From NCBI GenBank assembly GCA_905236145.1, contig CAJOOE010000149.1, positions 1 through 8,392 on the forward strand: a stretch of 8,392 nucleotides of DNA. The letters run 5' to 3'. The position numbers and the translations under genes were made by a program. Below are positions 4,796 through 8,392 of the stretch, piece by piece. The notes below the pieces were generated by a model. The model worked only from the letters and a program-made list of their open reading frames with translations, was not told the DNA's origin and ran no database searches. Source of the stretch: an uncultured Selenomonadaceae bacterium. Lineage in GTDB: Bacteria; Bacillota; Negativicutes; Selenomonadales; Selenomonadaceae. Each line of letters starts with the position of its first letter. Position 1 is the stretch's first letter.

Positions 4796-6079
4796 TTATT
4801 TTTCGGGTACGCAGATTTTTTCCACGCCGCCCATGTAAGGTACAAGTGCTTTCGGAATCAAGACGCTGCCGTCCTCCTGCTGATAATTTTCCAAAATTGC
4901 CGCAACCGTTCTGCCGACCGCAATTCCGGAGCCGTTCAAAGTATGGACAAATTCCGGCTTTGATTTCGTGTCGCGGCGGAATTTTATATTTGCACGGCGA
5001 GCCTGATAATCCGTACAATTCGAGCAGGAAGAAATTTCGCGGTATTTGTCCTGTGCCGGCATCCAAACTTCAATATCATAAGTCTTTGCGGAAGTGAAAC
5101 TCATGTCGCCTGTGCAGAGTAAAACGACTCTGTAAGGAATTTCCAAAATTCTCAAAACGTCCTCCGCCGCATCGACCATGCTTTCCAATTCGTTCCAAGA
5201 ATCTTCCGGCTTTGTAAATTTAATCAATTCGACTTTGTTGAACTGGTGCTGGCGAATAAGTCCGCGAGTGTCGCGACCGGCGGCTCCCGCCTCAGCCCGG
5301 AAACAGGCGGTATAACAGCTGTAATATTCCGGAAGTTGATCGGCGGAAAGAATTTCGTCGCGGTGATAATTCGTCGTCGGAACTTCTGCGGTCGGAACGA
5401 GATAAAAATCGGAACCTTCGACTTTAAACATATCTTCCGCAAATTTCGGAAGTTGACCGGTGCCGATCATGCTGTCGCGATTGACAATGTACGGTGCGAG
5501 CATTTCCGTGTAACCGTGCTTGTTCGAGTGCAGATCCATCATGAAATTTATGCAAGCTCTTTCGAGTCTTGCACCGAGTCCGCGATAAAAAGTAAACCTT
5601 GCACCGGAAACTTTCGCGGCTCTGTCAAAGTCCAAAATGTTCAGGTCGGTTCCAATATCCCAGTGAGCTTTCGGAGTGAAGTCAAATTTTCGCGGTTCGC
5701 CGTGCCGACGAATTTCCGGATTTTGCGTGTCGTCCTTGCCGACGGGAACGTCCTCTTTCGGCATATTCGGAATATTGAGCAGAATATTTCGGAGTTCTTC
5801 TTCGACTTTTTTCAGTTCGTTGTCGAGTTCGGAAATTTTTTCTCCGACAGCCCGCATTTCCGCAGAAATTTTTTCGGTATCCTCTCCGGCTTTCTTCATC
5901 ATACCGATTTTTTTCGATGTCGCGTTTCTTTGCCCTTTAAGCTGCTCCGTTTCGCTCAAAATATCGCGGCGTCTCCGCTCCAAGTCGTTGAACCCGTCAA
6001 GATTCAAAGAGTTATTCCGATTCTTCAACATTGTCCGGACGGTGTCGAGATTGTCGCGGACAAATTTCATATCAAGCAT
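4796..6079 (-). CDS. serS: Serine--tRNA ligase (seryl-tRNA synthetase)
   Basis: A cytosolic class II aminoacyl-tRNA synthetase that charges tRNA-Ser with serine using ATP. Its 427 residues are the usual length for bacterial SerRS. Residues 1-110 form the N-terminal tRNA-binding arm: MLDMKFVRDN, then a long antiparallel coiled coil at about 28-100, rich in E, K and R. The catalytic domain follows, with PTAEVP (229-234) for serine binding, motif 2 (CFRAEAGAAGRDTRG, 259-273) and motif 3 (LNGSGIAVGRTVAAILEN, 381-398). The frame is open upstream to 6157, but ATG 6079 is chosen because the family N-terminus begins there and SD GGAAGGAG (6097-6090) lies 10 bases before it. It follows mutL after 84 bases with no terminator seen, so co-transcription is likely. 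A bidirectional hairpin closes the unit. Confidence 0.98.
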   Translation of the reverse strand: MLDMKFVRDNLDTVRTMLKNRNNSLNLDGFNDLERRRRDILSETEQLKGQRNATSKKIGMMKKAGEDTEKISAEMRAVGEKISELDNELKKVEEELRNILLNIPNMPKEDVPVGKDDTQNPEIRRHGEPRKFDFTPKAHWDIGTDLNILDFDRAAKVSGARFTFYRGLGARLERACINFMMDLHSNKHGYTEMLAPYIVNRDSMIGTGQLPKFAEDMFKVEGSDFYLVPTAEVPTTNYHRDEILSADQLPEYYSCYTACFRAEAGAAGRDTRGLIRQHQFNKVELIKFTKPEDSWNELESMVDAAEDVLRILEIPYRVVLLCTGDMSFTSAKTYDIEVWMPAQDKYREISSCSNCTDYQARRANIKFRRDTKSKPEFVHTLNGSGIAVGRTVAAILENYQQEDGSVLIPKALVPYMGGVEKICVPEK

Positions 6080-6163
6080 TAAAAAAAATCTCCTTCCGAA
6101 TAAATTCGATAATTTTACAAACTGTTTCTTTCCGGCAAATTCGCAATTCCCCTGCAAAAAAAT

Positions 6164-8095
6164 TCAAGTCCTGTGAAACATTTTTGCAAGATCGTCCGAA
6201 GAAAATTTTATAATTGTCGGTCGTCCGTGCGGGCAGGTGTACGGGTGCGGAGTTTTGCTCAAATCGTCCAGAAGAACCTGCATTTGCTTGAAATTGAGTT
6301 CCTGCCCGGATTTTATCGCCGCCCGGCAAGCCGTCGTTGCAAGGCAGGACTGCCTGATGTTTCGGGCAATTTCTTCCCGACGCTCTTCGGAAACGTCCTC
6401 CGCAAAATCTCCTTCCGGCAAACTTGAAACAATTTCCCGCAACATAGATTCATAATCGGAGCCGGACGCGTCGCCGGGAATTTCCGTCAAAGTAAATTCG
6501 TTTTCGCCGGAAAGTTCCATTGTAAAACCGAGCTGCCGGAAAAGTTCCAAATTGTTTTTTATGACAGCCGACTCCCCGGCGTCAAATTTCAAAGTGCCGG
6601 GTATCAAAAGACTTTGTGCCGGAATATTTCCCGCCGCTCCGCTCAATCTGTCAAACAAAATTCTTTCGTGTGCCGCGTGTTGGTCGATTATATACAAATC
6701 CGCTCCGCTCCGGGCGATTATGTAACAAAGATCAATCTGTCCCAGCGGCTCAAGTTTGTCCGAAACTTCAAACTTTTTCGGCTCCGGTTTTTCAAAAGTT
6801 GCGTAATCTGAATCTTTAAAAGTATTTTCGGCAGAGGTTGCAAAGTCGTCGTTAAAATCTTCGTCCGTCGCGAAAGAAATTTTTTCTTCGACTTCCTTCC
6901 GCGACTCTTCCAATTTCTCCCTCAATTCTTCAATCGACAAAGACCTTCTGCCCGCGTCCGGATCTATGACGAAAGGATTTTTTTCCGGGCTTGAAATTTC
7001 GTCGTTGCGACCTGCGGAAGAAAATTCGCCGAAAGACAAATTGCCGCCGGAAATTTTTTCGGGAGTCGCCGCAATTTCCCGGAGATCGTGACCTTCCTCC
7101 GTCAATCTTTTATCGGCTATCGCCTCGTGAACAGCCCGGTAGACAAGTTTAAAAATTTTCCCCTCGTCCTCAAATTTCAATTCGGTTTTCTGCGGGTGTA
7201 CGTTTACGTCAATCGTATTTTGCGGTACTTCGATATTGAGCAGTGCGAAGGGGTAACCGCTTTTCGGTATCATGGATTTGTAAGATTCGTCCAACGCCTT
7301 GAAAACAGTCCTGTTGCCGACAAGCCGCCCGTTGACGATAAAAGTTTGCCAATTCCGGTAAGTCTTTACAAAATTCGGCTTGCTGACAAACCCGGTCAAC
7401 TTAAATTCATTCTCTTCCAAATTCACCGGCAGAAGTGCTCCGGACAATTCAATTCCGTAAATCGCGGTTAAAGCGTCGATAACATTTCCGTTGCCCGGCG
7501 TGGTCAAAACCGCACGATTGCCGTTTATAAATTTGAAAGCGATATCCGGACGGCTCAAAGCAAGTTTTACGACAAATTCATGAATTTTGTTTGCCTCGGT
7601 GGTCGTTGCCTTCAAAAATTTAAGACGCACGGGAGTATTGAAAAAAAGTTCTTCCACCAAAACAGTCGTCCCGACTTTGCAACCGATTTCATAAGTGTCT
7701 TGAATTTTCCCGCCGTCAATTTTTATTTGCGTTCCGAGTTCGTCCTCCGGGCGGCGGGTCTGCAGGGTAAATTTTGAAACGGCGGCTATTGTCGGCAGAG
7801 CCTCTCCGCGAAATCCCAAAGTAGAAATTTTTTGTAAGTCCGTGACTTTATTCAATTTGCTTGTGGCATGACGGCGAACGGCAAGCGACGCATCTTCCCG
7901 GTTCATTCCCACGCCGTTGTCGGTGACTCTCATCAAAGCCCTGCCGCCGTTTTGAATTTCAATTTCAATTCTCGTCGCTCCGGCATCAATGGAATTTTCG
8001 ACAAGTTCTTTTACACAAGAGGCGGGACGTTCGACAACTTCGCCCGCCGCAATTTTATTTATCGTGTTCGTGTCCAGCAAGTGAACGCTGCTCAT
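6164..8095 (-). CDS. mutL: DNA mismatch repair protein MutL (endonuclease-type)
   Basis: The 643-residue mismatch-repair coordinator, which acts with MutS after mismatch recognition. The N-terminal GHKL ATPase is complete: IAAGEVVERPASCVKELVEN (15-34, with the catalytic Glu at 30 and Asn at 34), DNGVGM (59-64), RRHATSK (74-80), GFRGEAL (94-100) and NVHPQKTE (298-305). An acidic, low-complexity linker spans about 330-445. The C-terminal dimerisation domain carries endonuclease motifs: DQHAAHERILFD (471-482), ACRAAIK (589-595) and CPHGRP (621-626). This implies a nicking MutL as in organisms lacking MutH. The last acidic position of DQHA-X2-E-X4-E is Asp rather than Glu. SD GGAGGAGA (8113-8106) lies 10 bases before the ATG, inside the preceding gene, with an ATGA start/stop overlap that implies translational coupling. 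mutS is not in the window. Confidence 0.98.
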   Translation of the reverse strand: MSSVHLLDTNTINKIAAGEVVERPASCVKELVENSIDAGATRIEIEIQNGGRALMRVTDNGVGMNREDASLAVRRHATSKLNKVTDLQKISTLGFRGEALPTIAAVSKFTLQTRRPEDELGTQIKIDGGKIQDTYEIGCKVGTTVLVEELFFNTPVRLKFLKATTTEANKIHEFVVKLALSRPDIAFKFINGNRAVLTTPGNGNVIDALTAIYGIELSGALLPVNLEENEFKLTGFVSKPNFVKTYRNWQTFIVNGRLVGNRTVFKALDESYKSMIPKSGYPFALLNIEVPQNTIDVNVHPQKTELKFEDEGKIFKLVYRAVHEAIADKRLTEEGHDLREIAATPEKISGGNLSFGEFSSAGRNDEISSPEKNPFVIDPDAGRRSLSIEELREKLEESRKEVEEKISFATDEDFNDDFATSAENTFKDSDYATFEKPEPKKFEVSDKLEPLGQIDLCYIIARSGADLYIIDQHAAHERILFDRLSGAAGNIPAQSLLIPGTLKFDAGESAVIKNNLELFRQLGFTMELSGENEFTLTEIPGDASGSDYESMLREIVSSLPEGDFAEDVSEERREEIARNIRQSCLATTACRAAIKSGQELNFKQMQVLLDDLSKTPHPYTCPHGRPTIIKFSSDDLAKMFHRT

Positions 8096-8392
8096 CTTGA
8101 GAATCTCTCCTCCGAAATTTTCAAAATTTCGATTATTGCCGGTGCAATATCTCCGGTTTTCGCGTTTCCGCCCAAATCCGGCGTTAAAGTTTCTTTCCGG
8201 ACAAGCAAAGTTTCAATCGCCGAAATAATTTTTTTCTCCCAAGCCGGATAACCGAAAAATTCAAGCATTTGAGCGACGCTCCAGATTGCGGCAAGCGGGT
8301 TTGCAAGACCTTTTCCGGCAATATCCGGCGCACTCCCGTGAATCGGCTCGAACATTGACGGGAATTTTTTTTCGGGATTTAAATTCGCTCCC
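8092..8392 (-). CDS. Isocitrate/isopropylmalate-family decarboxylating dehydrogenase, probably tartrate/D-malate type (C-terminal part)
   Basis: Only the last 99 codons are in the window; the frame runs off the right edge with no start. The visible part begins GANLNPEKKFPSMFEPIHGS and continues APDIAGKGLANPLAAIWS, the conserved nucleotide-binding and C-terminal region of beta-decarboxylating 2-hydroxyacid dehydrogenases. It ends with LTPDLGGNAKTGDIAPAII. NP-x-KKFPSMFEP and NP-x-AAIWS resemble tartrate dehydrogenase/D-malate dehydrogenase (which yields pyruvate from D-malate) more than LeuB, where this stretch usually reads LYEPVHGS and ATILS. That subfamily choice is inference, since the substrate-specifying residues lie outside the window. 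The final TGA overlaps the mutL ATG, so it is the upstream partner of mutL in the same transcript. Confidence 0.8.
   Translation of the reverse strand, partial: GANLNPEKKFPSMFEPIHGSAPDIAGKGLANPLAAIWSVAQMLEFFGYPAWEKKIISAIETLLVRKETLTPDLGGNAKTGDIAPAIIEILKISEERFSR

Noticed and set aside
5246..6082. A 278-codon open frame on the plus strand opposite serS.
   Set aside because: It is fully antisense to serS, has a low-complexity Phe/Arg-rich translation, no SD and no family resemblance.
6112..6138. Possible minus-strand promoter between mutL and serS: TTGCCG (6138-6133) and TAAAAT (6117-6112).
   Set aside because: The spacer is only 15 bp and the -35 is weak. With no terminator after mutL, read-through is the simpler explanation, though an internal promoter cannot be excluded.

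Overview
The window is a moderately AT-rich bacterial chromosome segment that looks like ordinary core genome, except for one small accessory-type cassette. The pattern is: purine-rich Shine-Dalgarno (SD) sequences before nearly every gene, sigma70/sigmaA-type promoters, a MutL carrying the endonuclease motif, and an anaerobic Dcu-type C4-dicarboxylate carrier. This suggests a fermentative anaerobe, plausibly in Bacillota (perhaps Negativicutes). The taxonomic guess is an inference from gene content and is weak.

Layout, left to right. (1) Positions 1-22 are the 5' end of a tRNA-Leu on the minus strand, with a strong promoter at 32-60. (2) A divergent promoter at 112-140, overlapped by a striking inverted repeat (138-181), precedes a YjiH-family membrane protein with a nucleoside-recognition/GATE-type domain (to 1598). 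That gene ends in a clear hairpin terminator (1637-1671). (3) A 178-bp leader rich in direct and inverted repeats precedes a DcuB-like C4-dicarboxylate transporter (1859-3199). A 15-bp hairpin terminator follows it (3246-3292). (4) A promoter with perfect consensus hexamers and a 17-bp spacer (3308-3336) drives a two-gene unit: an unrecognised 62-residue protein with a helical C-terminus (3398-3586) and, one base later, a type I restriction specificity subunit-like protein, HsdS (3588-4673). No hsdM or hsdR lies beside it. (5) A bidirectional hairpin (4748-4792) separates this from a convergent minus-strand cluster. In transcription order that cluster is the C-terminus of a tartrate/D-malate-type decarboxylating dehydrogenase (8392-8092, cut by the window edge), mutL (8095-6164, ATGA overlap) and serS (6079-4796).

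DcuB and the dehydrogenase both fit four-carbon dicarboxylate metabolism but are in separate transcription units. MutL (mismatch repair) and SerS (tRNA charging) are housekeeping. The most unusual element is the self-contained small-ORF + hsdS unit, which has its own promoter and terminators and no methylase or nuclease partner in view. No insertion sequence, CRISPR array, integrase or long repeat was seen. No stretch longer than 300 bases lacks a gene.
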